Assembly: GCA_036267135.1 (NCBI GenBank)
Contig: DATAWQ010000014.1
Location: forward strand, 26,282-90,281
DNA from: PALSA-505 sp036267135
GTDB taxonomy: Bacteria > Actinomycetota > Actinomycetes > Streptosporangiales > Streptosporangiaceae
Reading direction: 5' to 3'
Length of the DNA: 64,000 bases
The position numbers and the translations under genes were made by a program. Below, piece by piece: positions 35,652 through 45,287 of the stretch (positions are counted from its first letter, which is position 1; every line of letters begins with the position of its first letter). The notes under the pieces are model-generated. The model searched no databases. It saw only the letters and a program-made list of their open reading frames with translations, and was not told where the DNA came from.

Positions 35652-37214
35652 TCAGCCCGTGCCTCGCACCGCGACGTTGTAGATCTCGGCCTGGTACTCG
35701 TTGTTGCTGCCCGTCTTGGGCGGGAGCTTGGTGATCCAGATGACTACGTACCGGCCGGTGACGGGGTGCTTCAGCGAGAACGCCTGGTCGTTGCCGACGT
35801 TCGTGCCCGTCGCCACGGTGGGCAGAGACCGGCCCGCCAGCGGCGACGGTGCGGTGGCCGAGTCGCTCACCTTGATCTGCACGTTGGCGCCCGCGTTCGA
35901 GCCGAACAGCACCTCGATCTGGCTGATGCTGACCTGCTTGCCCATGTCCAGGACAAGCCCGGTGCCCTTGTACAGCCCACCGAACACCGGATTGCCGAGG
36001 TAGTAGTCGGTGTACCAGTCCGTGCTCGTGTTGGAGTCGATGGCCAGCGTGGCCTTGCTGGCGTTGTCGTGCGCGGTGGCGCTGACCGGGGTGAGCACGC
36101 TCGCCGTCGGCGCTGGCAGGGTGGACTGGTGCTGCTGCTGCGGGGGCGGGGTGTTGCTGGTGCGGTGGCTCAGCACCCAGCCACCCACCCCGACCGCGAC
36201 GAGCAGTACCACCACGACGATGCCGATGATCGCGCTTGTGGTCACGGCCCGGCGGCCCGGGGCGGGCACGCCGTGACCAGGTCTCCGTCTCGTCTCACCG
36301 CCGGGAGCCCAAGGGTAGGTGCGGTTCCCGTCGGCCGCCGGCATGGCCTCGTTTCCGCCGTAGCCGGTGTTCGGCCGGTAGCCACCGGAGGAACCGTAGC
36401 CGTCCGGCGGTGCGTAGCTGTCGACGGGCGCGGGGCTGGGCGGGGCTGGGGCGGGCGCCACCTCGGCCAGCGCCTGGGCCAGCAGGGCCGGTGTGGTCAG
36501 TGGCGGTCTGCCCCGGCGGGGCCGCTGCATCAACGCCTCGCAGGCGACCGCGTCGATGGCGGCCGGCACGCCGGCCCTGACCTGCCGGGGGCTGCATGGC
36601 TGGCCTTCGGCCATCGGTGCCGGGGGCAGCGAGGTGGCCTCCATTCCGGCCCAGTGCCCGGTCAGGGTGGCGTACAGCAGCCTGCCCAGTCCCTGGGTGT
36701 CGGCGAGCTCCGGGTTGTCGGCGGTGATGCCGGTCAGCGCGGCATCAATGCCGAGCCCGGTGAGCTTCACCCCGCCGCCCGGTGTCCAGCGCAGCGAGCC
36801 AGGGGTCAGGCAGAGATGGGCGAGCCCGGCGGCGTGCGCTCCGGCTAGGGCCTTCGAGGCCTCGGTGATGAGTGCGACGCCGTGCCCAGGGTCCAGCGGC
36901 CCCCCGGCGAGCAGGTCGTCCAGCGAGTCGCCCGCCACCCACTCCATCACGATGTAGGCGCGCTCGTCCCCGCCGTCTTCCACGTCGAACACCTGGGACA
37001 GCCGGGGGTCAGTCAGCCGGCTGGCCGCGCGGGCGGCGGTCACGACCTCGGCTATGCGGGGAAAGCCGGGCACGAAAGTAAGCACGGTGACGGGACGGGC
37101 GAGGGTCTCGTCGATCGCTTTCCAGGCCGCCCAGCCCCCGGCAGCGCTTACCCGGTCTTCCAGCCGGTATCGGCCGGCCAGCCGGGCTCCAGGCTCAGAA
37201 GTGAACGTGCTCAT
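35652..37214 (-). CDS. Membrane pseudokinase of the MviN/MurJ-associated type
   Basis: A 520-residue protein. Residues about 12-230 have the fold of a Ser/Thr kinase but catalytic motifs are lost: the VAIK lysine segment reads VTVLTFVPG, the HRD loop reads AHLCLTPGSL, and DFG reads LTGLGI. This matches the pseudokinase domain fused to MviN in M. tuberculosis, where it binds FhaA. After a Pro/Gly-rich stretch comes one membrane helix (SAIIGIVVVVLLVAVGVGGW), then an exported C-terminal discoidin/galactose-binding-like domain. ATG 37214 has GAGGG upstream. Here it is separate from murJ, lying 307 bases downstream. Confidence 0.82.
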   Translation of the reverse strand: MSTFTSEPGARLAGRYRLEDRVSAAGGWAAWKAIDETLARPVTVLTFVPGFPRIAEVVTAARAASRLTDPRLSQVFDVEDGGDERAYIVMEWVAGDSLDDLLAGGPLDPGHGVALITEASKALAGAHAAGLAHLCLTPGSLRWTPGGGVKLTGLGIDAALTGITADNPELADTQGLGRLLYATLTGHWAGMEATSLPPAPMAEGQPCSPRQVRAGVPAAIDAVACEALMQRPRRGRPPLTTPALLAQALAEVAPAPAPPSPAPVDSYAPPDGYGSSGGYRPNTGYGGNEAMPAADGNRTYPWAPGGETRRRPGHGVPAPGRRAVTTSAIIGIVVVVLLVAVGVGGWVLSHRTSNTPPPQQQHQSTLPAPTASVLTPVSATAHDNASKATLAIDSNTSTDWYTDYYLGNPVFGGLYKGTGLVLDMGKQVSISQIEVLFGSNAGANVQIKVSDSATAPSPLAGRSLPTVATGTNVGNDQAFSLKHPVTGRYVVIWITKLPPKTGSNNEYQAEIYNVAVRGTG

Positions 37215-37521
37215 ACGCGTGCCCTCGAGAGCGGGGCCAGCTCTCGACGCTCCTCCCGAGCCCCGGCAGATGACCGTAGCGGCCATGCGGCATTCCGCAC
37301 GTGCTCACACCATGCTAGGGCGTGCGCGGGGTTATCTGGGGTCGACGAGGGCCCAGACGGGCAAACCGTTATGCGCAGCGCGGGGAATTCACCCGTATGC
37401 GCCCGGAATTTCACCCGCCGCACAAGACCGCTTCCCCGCGGCCGGCTACAGCGTGGAGCCGGGGGTCCGCCCAGGCAAGCACGGTGGAGGGTTGGGGGTC
37501 CGCCCAAAAAAGCAGGGTCAT
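37215..37521. other. Intergenic stretch between pseudokinase and murJ
   Basis: 307 bases with no plausible open frame; the three-frame readings are low-quality mirror frames. It should contain the promoter of the pseudokinase-sigma-antisigma-trx block, though no clear -35/-10 pair can be picked. Confidence 0.4.
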
Positions 37522-39960
37522 CTACCGACCGCCGTGGCCGGGTGGATCGCGCCGTGACCTGGGCGGCGTTCGGGGCTTGGCCACCGGCTCCGCCGGTATG
37601 CGGCCGCCGAACCGCGCTCCCACCATGGCCAGCAACTGAGAGACCTCCGAGATTCGCAGTGAGCGGGCAATCAGCGCGTAGAGCAGCAGCCCGCCGCCCC
37701 CGCCGATCAGGACGGTGACCAGCCCGAAGAACGTGCCCTGGTGGATGACCACACCCACCGTGAAGATCATTTCTATCGCGAACATGGCGGCCGGGATAGC
37801 CGCGATGTGCATCTTGACCAGACTTCTGGTGATGGCCCGCCCGTCCAGGCTGCCGACCCGGCGGATGAGCAGCCGCCAGGCCACCACGCTGCCGACGAGG
37901 TTGGCGATGCCGAAGCCAGCCGCGAGACCCTCGTCGACCCGTCCGGACGGCAGCACGTTCAGCGCGACCACGTTCACCACGATGTTGGTCGTCATGGTGA
38001 CCAGCCCGATCAGGCACGCTGTGCGGCTGTCGTGCAGCGAGTAAAAGACACGCAGCAGCAACTGGAAGATCATGTACGGCACCAGGCCGAGGGAGAACAC
38101 CGCGAACACCTGGCCGATGTAGTGCGCGTCGGCCACGCTCGTGCTGCCGTGCGCGAACAGGAACTCGGCGAGCGGGGCGCCGAGCGTCGCCAGCAGCAGC
38201 GCGGACGGCACCACGATGACCGCGGAGAGTCTGATGCCGGTGGAGAAGTCCGCCCGCACCCAGGAGTAACGGCGGGCTGACGCGTGTGCGCTCATCCGCG
38301 GCAGCAGCGCGGTGATCACTGATATGCCGACGACCGCGTAGGGCATCTGGAAGAGCTGGTATGCGTAGGAGTACGGAGAGTACCCGGCCGTCGGCACGTG
38401 CTTGGACGCGATGTTGGCTATCACCAGCGTGGACAGGAACGCCGCCTGCGTGGTGACCACGTAACCGGCCAGCCAGCCGGCCATCCGGCCGATCTCGGCC
38501 ACCTCCTCGCGGCGGAAGCCGAAGGTGAGCCGGGGCCGGAAGCCACAGCGTCGCAGCGCCGGGACAAGGGCGAGGCTCTGCACGACGATGCCGAGCGTCG
38601 TTCCGATGCCGAGCAGCCGGACTTCGCCCGGAGTGACATTCTGCGGGGTTCTGCCCAGGCCGGCTATCGCGATGTACAGGGAGAACATCACGATGAGGAC
38701 GACGTTGTTGATCACGGGGGTCCACATCGGCGCGGCGAACCGGCCGCGGGCATTGAGTATCGCCCCGGCCAGCGAGCTCATGCCGTAGAAGAAGATCTGC
38801 GGCATGAAGAAGTAGGCGAGCAACACCATCACGTTGTGCTCGGGTCCGTGGATGGTCCCGGCGTACACGTCCACGACCAGCGCCGCGGCCAGGGTGGCGA
38901 CCAGCGTGATCGCGCCGAGCGCGATCACGCCGAGCATGAAGATCCGCTGGAAGTATCCCTCCCCCTTGTCGGAATCCCGCTTGGCCGCCGAGACCAGCAG
39001 CGGGACCACGACGCTGGTGAGGATGCCACCGAGCATCAGGTTGTAGACGACGTTCGGCAACGTGTTGGCGTCGTTGTAGGAGGTGCCGAGCCTGCTCGAG
39101 CCGATCGCGTAGACGAGCATCAGGGTGCTGAGGAACCCGGTGGTCCTGGAGGCGAGCGTGCCGAGGGCCATGCCGCCGCTGGACCGCAGCAGGCTGCTGT
39201 CGCTGCTCTCCGTCGGCGCGGCCGGCCGACGTGGCCCGCGAGGGCCAAGCACCGGCTGTCCGTAGGGGCGCACCGGCGGCCCGGGGGGCCGGACCGGCCG
39301 TCCGGCGCCGGGGACGGGCATGGTCCCGGGCGGCGGCCCCGGTGCGAGCGGTGCCTGCCCGCCGCCGTGCGCTGGCGGTCCGTAAGGCCGCGGCGGCGCC
39401 TGTCCCGGCGGCCTTAGTGGCATCCCCGCTGGCCGTGGCTGTCCCGTGATGCGCGGCTGCACCGTCGTGGGGGGTGGCTCCGCGGCTGGGGATGGCCCCC
39501 TGGCACCTGGCTGCCCCTGGGCGCGGGGCGGCGGTGCCTGTCCCGGTGTGCCCGGGTAAGGGCTGCGGGGCGGCTGGCTCTGGGGCCGCCGTGGCTGCGT
39601 GCCGCGGGGCGGCGCTTGGCCCGGTGGGCCCTGGTACGCGCCGTAGGGCGGCTGTCCCGCGGCGCGAGGTGGCGGCCCATCGGGCCGGGGTGGCTGCCGT
39701 GGCTCGCCAGCGGGCCCGGAGGGTGGCCCGGTGGTGGGCGCCTGTCCTGGGGTCCGGGTGGCCTGCTGCGGAGAGCGGGCCGGGCCGCTGCCGCCGGTCT
39801 GCCTGCTGGGGGGCAGCCAGACCGAACGGTCGGCCGGATCCTCTGGCACGTCGGCCCCGTCCGGGGGCGGCACGAGATAACCGGGCGGCTCGCGACGGTG
39901 CGGAGGATCCCCGCGGCCGTGATCAGCGGCGCGCCCGGCCCCGTGCGTCGGCGTACTCAT
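37522..39960 (-). CDS. murJ: Lipid II flippase MurJ (MviN)
   Basis: An 812-residue protein. Residues 1 to about 245 are a cytosolic Pro/Gly/Gln-rich extension; from there 13-14 hydrophobic segments follow, starting SSGGMALGTLASRTTGFLST. The family segments ILNARGRFAAPMWTPVINNV and ASKHVPTAGYSPYSYAYQLF match MurJ. It exports peptidoglycan precursors. ATG 39960 has GGAGGAT upstream and overlaps the DUF6049 gene by 38 bases. The conserved neighbours (DUF6049, CCA transferase, sigM) support the assignment. Confidence 0.93.
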   Translation of the reverse strand: MSTPTHGAGRAADHGRGDPPHRREPPGYLVPPPDGADVPEDPADRSVWLPPSRQTGGSGPARSPQQATRTPGQAPTTGPPSGPAGEPRQPPRPDGPPPRAAGQPPYGAYQGPPGQAPPRGTQPRRPQSQPPRSPYPGTPGQAPPPRAQGQPGARGPSPAAEPPPTTVQPRITGQPRPAGMPLRPPGQAPPRPYGPPAHGGGQAPLAPGPPPGTMPVPGAGRPVRPPGPPVRPYGQPVLGPRGPRRPAAPTESSDSSLLRSSGGMALGTLASRTTGFLSTLMLVYAIGSSRLGTSYNDANTLPNVVYNLMLGGILTSVVVPLLVSAAKRDSDKGEGYFQRIFMLGVIALGAITLVATLAAALVVDVYAGTIHGPEHNVMVLLAYFFMPQIFFYGMSSLAGAILNARGRFAAPMWTPVINNVVLIVMFSLYIAIAGLGRTPQNVTPGEVRLLGIGTTLGIVVQSLALVPALRRCGFRPRLTFGFRREEVAEIGRMAGWLAGYVVTTQAAFLSTLVIANIASKHVPTAGYSPYSYAYQLFQMPYAVVGISVITALLPRMSAHASARRYSWVRADFSTGIRLSAVIVVPSALLLATLGAPLAEFLFAHGSTSVADAHYIGQVFAVFSLGLVPYMIFQLLLRVFYSLHDSRTACLIGLVTMTTNIVVNVVALNVLPSGRVDEGLAAGFGIANLVGSVVAWRLLIRRVGSLDGRAITRSLVKMHIAAIPAAMFAIEMIFTVGVVIHQGTFFGLVTVLIGGGGGLLLYALIARSLRISEVSQLLAMVGARFGGRIPAEPVAKPRTPPRSRRDPPGHGGR

Positions 39961-42244
39961 CCGGATCCTCCGGCGGGTCGTCGTTCGCGAGGTCGTCGCC
40001 TGACCCGACGCTACCCGGTGCCGAGGCCGCACCCGGCGCATCGGAGGATTCGTGGTCGTTGTCCGGTTGGCTGCCGTCCCGGCGAGACCGCCGGATGGCC
40101 CGGACGGACGAGGTCAGCACGAACACCCCGAGGGCCACACAGAGGATCACCAGGGCGAGCGTGCCGAAGCGGGTGGCGTGCACGGTCAGATTCACCCGGG
40201 TGGAGGTCAGCGGGCTGCCGTTGCGGCTGTACAGGATGAGGGTCACGTCGGTCTCACCGACGGTCGGGGCGCGTACGGGCAGCCGGATGGTCGTGGTCTT
40301 CCCGGCTGGGATCTTCACCAGGCCGTCGAAGGCGCCGATGCTGAGCCTGCCGTCGCCGGCGGCGCTCGCGTGCAGCACGACCTGGACGGCCGTGTGCAGG
40401 TCGTTGGAGATCGACACCGGCACCCGGCCCGACGAGCCGCCGAGCGTGATCTGGTCGGAGTCGATGATGCTGACCTTTTTGCTCTCGGCCCTCATGTACG
40501 TGAGCACGTTGCCCAGCAGGGCGCGCGGGGCCGCCGCCCTGCCCCGGCGGCCGGGCCAGTTGGCGGACTCCAGGGCGGCGATGGCCGTCTGCAGGTACCC
40601 GGGGTCGGCCGGGCTGAAGATGCTGGCCTCCAGCCTGATGGCGGTGCCTGCGGTCTTCACCTGCCTGAGGTAGGCCCGGCTGAGTTCGCTCTTGCTGACG
40701 TGGTGGTCGGGCGGTGCCTGCCGGGCCACTTGCCCAGTCGGATGGGGCGTCGCCGCCAGGTCCGCCAGGCTGGCGGGCCGCAGCCACGGCGCGGTCACGG
40801 TCTCGTTGAGCAGGCCGTCGGCCAGGCCGGGGGCCGGGTCCCACAGCCGTGGCGGCGTCACCACGACGGACCTGGCCGTGGCCGGCAACTCGGCCACGAT
40901 CATGGCGGTCTGCGCGAGGAAACCCTGCTCGGTGGTGAACACCGAGCCGGGGTTGGTGGCGGGCCCGCTGGATGAGGCCAGCAGCTCACTGATGGTTTGG
41001 TCGGCCAGCAGCACATCCAGCGACGAGCCGATGCCGGTGGCGGCCGAGGCCTGCGCGCTCGGCGTGTAGCTGGGTGGCACCGCGCCCGACGGCGGCATCA
41101 CCGACGAGCTGAGCACCACCGTGCTGATCTTGTTGGAGGCGAGGCTGTTGAGAATGCCCGCGTCGGCCAGCCCGCCCGTCGGCCAGGCGATCGTGCCGGA
41201 GCTGGCGGGCAGGTGCAGGAGCTGGCTGCCCACCGACCTGCCCTCGGCGAACGCGTTCTTCAGATCCGTGTCCAGGCCCACGTGGCTGAGCGCGTTCACA
41301 TCCACGTCCGCGTACGGGGTGACGAACGCTTGCTGACCCGAGACGGCGCTGATCAGGGTGTTCAGCCAGGTGGCCGCCGTCTGGTCGGCCGGCATCGTCT
41401 TGGCCCCGCCGCAGTACGGCCCGGCCCCGACCGTGTACCGGTGGCTCATCGTCTGTGCGGTCTGGGCCACCGCCGGGTCGATCGCCCAGGTCAGATCCGC
41501 CGCCGGGTAACTGCGGCCGGCCGCGAGCAGTCCGTTCAGGCGACCGCCCTGGGCCAGGCTGGCGGCCAGGCCGTCGGACAGCAGCGCCCGGCAGATCGCC
41601 TGGTAGGGCTGGTCGAGTATCGGCCAGACCCAGGCGATGCTCAGCGGTTGCGTCAGCTGCGCCTGGGTGCCGCCGGGCCAGTACGGCAGGAAGGAATGGA
41701 CGGTGGCCACCGCCAGGTCGATGTTGTTCAGGAGCTGGGCGGCCAGTGGGTAGACCCCGAAAATGGTCATGCCGACCGTGGCGGGATCCAGCGTGGCCCG
41801 CCAGCGCACGGTTTGACCCGGTGCGATCACGCCAGGCAGCGGCACCAGCGGTCCCTCAGGAGCGTCCGCCTCCAGGAGGTGACCCGCCGCGTACAGGGAC
41901 AGGTCGTCCCGGTTGCCCAGCGGGCTGGCCGACGAGCGGAGCTGGATAGACAGGCCGTCGAGCGGCGCGGCCGTGCCGTTGCGGACGACGCCGGTCACGG
42001 TCACGGTGTGGTTGGGGCGTGCCCACTGCGGGCTGACCGACTCGATGAACACCGAGGGCTCAGCCGCGGCAGGCGACTGCTGGCTGGCGCCGAGGGCCGG
42101 TTCGGCCAACGCACCGAGGGCCAGCGGCCCAGCCGCGACGGCGGCGGCCAGCAAGGCCGCGGCGGCCCGGCGGCCCAACCGCCTGGCGTGGCCTCGCTCC
42201 GATGCGTCGGTGTGTCGCACGGCAGAAATGCTATTGCCGTTCAC
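39923..42244 (-). CDS. DUF6049 membrane-anchored exported protein
   Basis: A 773-residue protein with an N-terminal signal or anchor (RAAAALLAAAVAAGPLALGA), a long Ala/Gly/Ser-rich exported region beginning with an Ig-like domain (SPQWARPNHTVTVTGVVRNG) and one C-terminal membrane helix (LALVILCVALGVFVLTSSVR) followed by an acidic tail. This gene lies beside murJ in most actinobacteria (Rv3909 in M. tuberculosis) and its function is unknown; the envelope context implies a role with cell-wall assembly. It overlaps murJ. Confidence 0.85.
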   Translation of the reverse strand: MNGNSISAVRHTDASERGHARRLGRRAAAALLAAAVAAGPLALGALAEPALGASQQSPAAAEPSVFIESVSPQWARPNHTVTVTGVVRNGTAAPLDGLSIQLRSSASPLGNRDDLSLYAAGHLLEADAPEGPLVPLPGVIAPGQTVRWRATLDPATVGMTIFGVYPLAAQLLNNIDLAVATVHSFLPYWPGGTQAQLTQPLSIAWVWPILDQPYQAICRALLSDGLAASLAQGGRLNGLLAAGRSYPAADLTWAIDPAVAQTAQTMSHRYTVGAGPYCGGAKTMPADQTAATWLNTLISAVSGQQAFVTPYADVDVNALSHVGLDTDLKNAFAEGRSVGSQLLHLPASSGTIAWPTGGLADAGILNSLASNKISTVVLSSSVMPPSGAVPPSYTPSAQASAATGIGSSLDVLLADQTISELLASSSGPATNPGSVFTTEQGFLAQTAMIVAELPATARSVVVTPPRLWDPAPGLADGLLNETVTAPWLRPASLADLAATPHPTGQVARQAPPDHHVSKSELSRAYLRQVKTAGTAIRLEASIFSPADPGYLQTAIAALESANWPGRRGRAAAPRALLGNVLTYMRAESKKVSIIDSDQITLGGSSGRVPVSISNDLHTAVQVVLHASAAGDGRLSIGAFDGLVKIPAGKTTTIRLPVRAPTVGETDVTLILYSRNGSPLTSTRVNLTVHATRFGTLALVILCVALGVFVLTSSVRAIRRSRRDGSQPDNDHESSDAPGAASAPGSVGSGDDLANDDPPEDPDEYADARGRARR

Positions 42245-42406
42245 TGGGTGCGACGGAGGCTCGCCTCCCGGCGGGCCGGCTCGAAGCGTCGTTCATCGGC
42301 CCTCCGGATCGCCTGGCGTGCCAGCCGCTCTCCCGTTAAGCTGCGGCCTTCGCCGAACCGGCGAGCCGCTCCGATTCTTTAAGCTTATCCACAACGCTCA
42401 CCCCCG

Positions 42407-43909
42407 ATGCCCGTGCCGGATAGGACCATGCTCACCTCCGAACAGCGCCAGGCGGTTGCGAAGCTGCTGGCCGCCGCCACCCGCCCGCTGGATGACCTGG
42501 CGGTGCTGTTCGCCCGGCAGGGCCACCAGCTCGCGCTCGTCGGCGGGCCGGTGCGCGACGTATTCCTCCGGCGACGGCCGGGTGACCTGGACCTGACCAC
42601 CGATGCCTCGCCGGAGCGGGTGCTGGAGATCACCGCGGACTGGGCGGACGCGAGCTGGTCGGTCGGGATCGAGTTCGGCACCATTGGCCTGCGCAAGGGC
42701 GAGCACAAGGTCGAGATCACCACCTACCGGAGCGAGAGCTACACCGAGGGGTCCCGTAAGCCGGATGTGCGGTACGAGAAGACCCTGGAAGGGGATCTGG
42801 GCCGGCGCGACTTCACGGTGAACGCGATGGCGGTGCGGCTGCCCGGTCACGACCTGGTGGACCCGTTCGGCGGCCTGCGCGACCTGAGGGACAAGGTGCT
42901 GCGGACCCCAGGCGCGCCCGCCGACTCCTTCACCGACGACCCGCTGCGGATCCTGCGGGCGGCCAGGTTCACCGCGCAGCTCGGCTTCCGGCCGACTCCT
43001 GAGGTCGCAGCGGCCATGGCCGAGCACGCCGGCCGCCTGGACATCGTGTCCGCCGAGCGGATCAGGGACGAACTGGTCAAGCTGATGCTGGCGCCCGACC
43101 CGGTCAGCGGGATCGTGCTGCTGGTGGACACCGAGGTGGCCGAGCAGGTGCTGCCCGAGGTGCCGCGGCTGCGGCTGGCACCGGACGAGCACTTCCGGCA
43201 CAAGGACGTGTACCAGCACTCCCTCACCGTGCTCGAGCAGGCCATGGCGCTGGAGGACGGCTACGGGCTCAAGGGTGACCTGGTGCTGCGGCTGGCGGCA
43301 CTGCTGCACGACATCGGCAAGCCGAAGACCAGGTCACAGCTGCCCGGTGGCCGGGTCGCGTTTCACCACCACGAGGTGGTTGGCGCGGCCATGGCCCGGT
43401 CCCGGCTGCGCCAGCTCCGCTTCCCCTCCGCCGTCGTCAGCGATGTGTCCACGCTGGTCGGCCTGCACCTGCGCTTCCACGGCTACGGGACGGGCGAGTG
43501 GACCGACTCGGCGGTCCGCCGCTACGTCAGGGACGCCGGCCCGCTGCTCACCCGCCTGCACGCACTCACCAGGGCGGACTGCACGACCAGGGACAAGGCC
43601 AAGGCGGCCAGGCTGGCCCGTTCCTACGACGGCATCGAGCGCCGGATCGAGGAACTCCGCATGCAGGAGGAAATCGATAGCCTGCGGCCGGACCTGGACG
43701 GACACGAGATCATGGGCATCCTGGGCCTGCCGCCGGGGCGCGAGGTCGGCAAGGCCGTCAAGCACCTGCTGGATCTGCGGATCGAGCACGGCCCGCTCGG
43801 CCGGGAGGCCGCGACTCAGGAGTTGCTGCGCTGGGCCGAGGCGGAGGGATTGACGGTGGCTGGCGACGGCTCGCCGTCACCTGACCGCGGGCCGACGACC
43901 AGCGAGTAG
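42407..43909 (+). CDS. CCA tRNA nucleotidyltransferase with HD domain
   Basis: A 500-residue enzyme that adds the 3'-CCA to tRNA, needed here because neither tRNA gene in the window encodes CCA. It has the class II nucleotidyltransferase head LALVGGPVRDVFLRRRPGDL DLTTD (GGxVRD then DLDxxT), RRDFTVNAMAV, and an HD hydrolase region (HKDVYQHSLTVLEQAM, LRLAALLHDIGKPKT). The start may be ATG 42407 or ATG 42428. The 3' end overlaps the convergent MFS gene by 94 bases. The NUDIX gene often found between DUF6049 and this gene is absent. Confidence 0.95.
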   Translation: MPVPDRTMLTSEQRQAVAKLLAAATRPLDDLAVLFARQGHQLALVGGPVRDVFLRRRPGDLDLTTDASPERVLEITADWADASWSVGIEFGTIGLRKGEHKVEITTYRSESYTEGSRKPDVRYEKTLEGDLGRRDFTVNAMAVRLPGHDLVDPFGGLRDLRDKVLRTPGAPADSFTDDPLRILRAARFTAQLGFRPTPEVAAAMAEHAGRLDIVSAERIRDELVKLMLAPDPVSGIVLLVDTEVAEQVLPEVPRLRLAPDEHFRHKDVYQHSLTVLEQAMALEDGYGLKGDLVLRLAALLHDIGKPKTRSQLPGGRVAFHHHEVVGAAMARSRLRQLRFPSAVVSDVSTLVGLHLRFHGYGTGEWTDSAVRRYVRDAGPLLTRLHALTRADCTTRDKAKAARLARSYDGIERRIEELRMQEEIDSLRPDLDGHEIMGILGLPPGREVGKAVKHLLDLRIEHGPLGREAATQELLRWAEAEGLTVAGDGSPSPDRGPTTSE

Positions 43910-45234
43910 ATCACGCCGGCCAGCACGTAACCACCGCCTGCCACCGCCACCAGCGGATACGACTTGCCACTGTCCGGCATGAACGCGGCGCTCACCGCCG
44001 CGCCGATCACGAACGGCACGTTGAACAGCATGTCGTAGAACGAGAACACCCGGCCGCGGAAGTCGTCCGCAACCTCCCGCTGGATGATCGTGGTCGCGCT
44101 GATGGCCACGCCCTGCGCGGTGATGCCGAGCGCGAAGCTGATGACCAGGAAGGGCACTTGGCTGAACGTCGCGCCGAGCGGGCCGGACACGACCCCGGCG
44201 ATCACCAGCAGGATTCCGATCAGGCGGCTGGGCGACAGCCGGGAGCTCACCACCGGCATGATGATGGCGGCCGCCCCGTAGCCGAGCGCCGCCGCCACGA
44301 CCACCAGCGTGAAGTGGGCCAGCGCGTTGTTGGCGTTGGAGTGGTAGAAGTAGTTGCGGTACAGCAAGATCGACATCAGGAACAAGATCCCGTACATGGC
44401 CCGCTGGCAGCCGGTGGCCAGGAGCGCGGCCGCCGGCCGGCGGCGCTGCAGCACGTGCCGTGCCCCGGCGGCCAGCCCCAGTGCGATCGTCCGCAACTCC
44501 GCGAGCACGCCGGCGGTGTGCTGTGCGACCTCGGCCCGGTCCGGGCCGAGCAGATCCCGGTGCATGGTCGCCCCGATCGCCCCGGCCACCAGATAGCAGC
44601 CCCCCGCGATCAGCAGCGTGACGGCCGAGCCGCCCCGCCCGCCGCCAGTGACCACGTGAATGCCCAGGCCGAGGAACCCGCCCAGGAAGCTCACGATGGT
44701 GCCGCTGGTGGGCGCCACCGAGTTCGCCATGACGAGCTTTTCCTCGGCGACCACGTGCGGCAGTGCGGCCGACAGCGAGGACAGGAAGAACCGGTCAACA
44801 CCGAGCACCGCGAGCACGCCCACGTACAGCGGTGCCCCGAGGTTCCCCGAGGCCACCAGCGACGCGGTCACCGCCACGAAGATGGCGCGCAGCACCGCGG
44901 ACCAGATGAGAATCTGGCGGCGCGAGCAGCGGTCGATGATCACGCCGGCGAACGGGCCGATCAGCGAGTAAGGCAGGTAGAGCACGGCGAACGCGCCGGC
45001 CGCCTTCACCGGGTTGGGGAAGGAGGTGGCGTTGAAGAACACGTAGGTGCCGAGCCCGGCGGTGAACATCCCGTCGCCGGTCTGCGACACCAGCCGGGTG
45101 CCGAACAGGCGGCGGAAGTTCCGCTCGGCGAGCACCGCCGACAGGTCAGCGAAGAACGATGACCTCCCGGGCCGCCCGCCGAGCCTCGCGCGGACCGTGG
45201 CCAACTTGCCGCGACGGTCCGCGTCTGAGGTCAC
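43816..45234 (-). CDS. MFS transporter
   Basis: A 472-residue membrane protein with about twelve hydrophobic segments and the MFS_3-type layout: NFRRLFGTRLVSQTGDGMFT at the N-terminus, GPFAGVIIDRCSRRQILIWS as the loop 2-3 motif (GxxxDRxxRR), and GITAQGVAISATTIIQREVA late. Substrate is not predictable. It is convergent with, and overlaps, the CCA-adding enzyme gene. Confidence 0.88.
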   Translation of the reverse strand: MTSDADRRGKLATVRARLGGRPGRSSFFADLSAVLAERNFRRLFGTRLVSQTGDGMFTAGLGTYVFFNATSFPNPVKAAGAFAVLYLPYSLIGPFAGVIIDRCSRRQILIWSAVLRAIFVAVTASLVASGNLGAPLYVGVLAVLGVDRFFLSSLSAALPHVVAEEKLVMANSVAPTSGTIVSFLGGFLGLGIHVVTGGGRGGSAVTLLIAGGCYLVAGAIGATMHRDLLGPDRAEVAQHTAGVLAELRTIALGLAAGARHVLQRRRPAAALLATGCQRAMYGILFLMSILLYRNYFYHSNANNALAHFTLVVVAAALGYGAAAIIMPVVSSRLSPSRLIGILLVIAGVVSGPLGATFSQVPFLVISFALGITAQGVAISATTIIQREVADDFRGRVFSFYDMLFNVPFVIGAAVSAAFMPDSGKSYPLVAVAGGGYVLAGVIYSLVVGPRSGDGEPSPATVNPSASAQRSNS

Positions 45235-45287
45235 ACGTTCAGCCTACGGCGTTACCACCGGTCCGCTCCGCCCAGGCAGGGCCGTGT

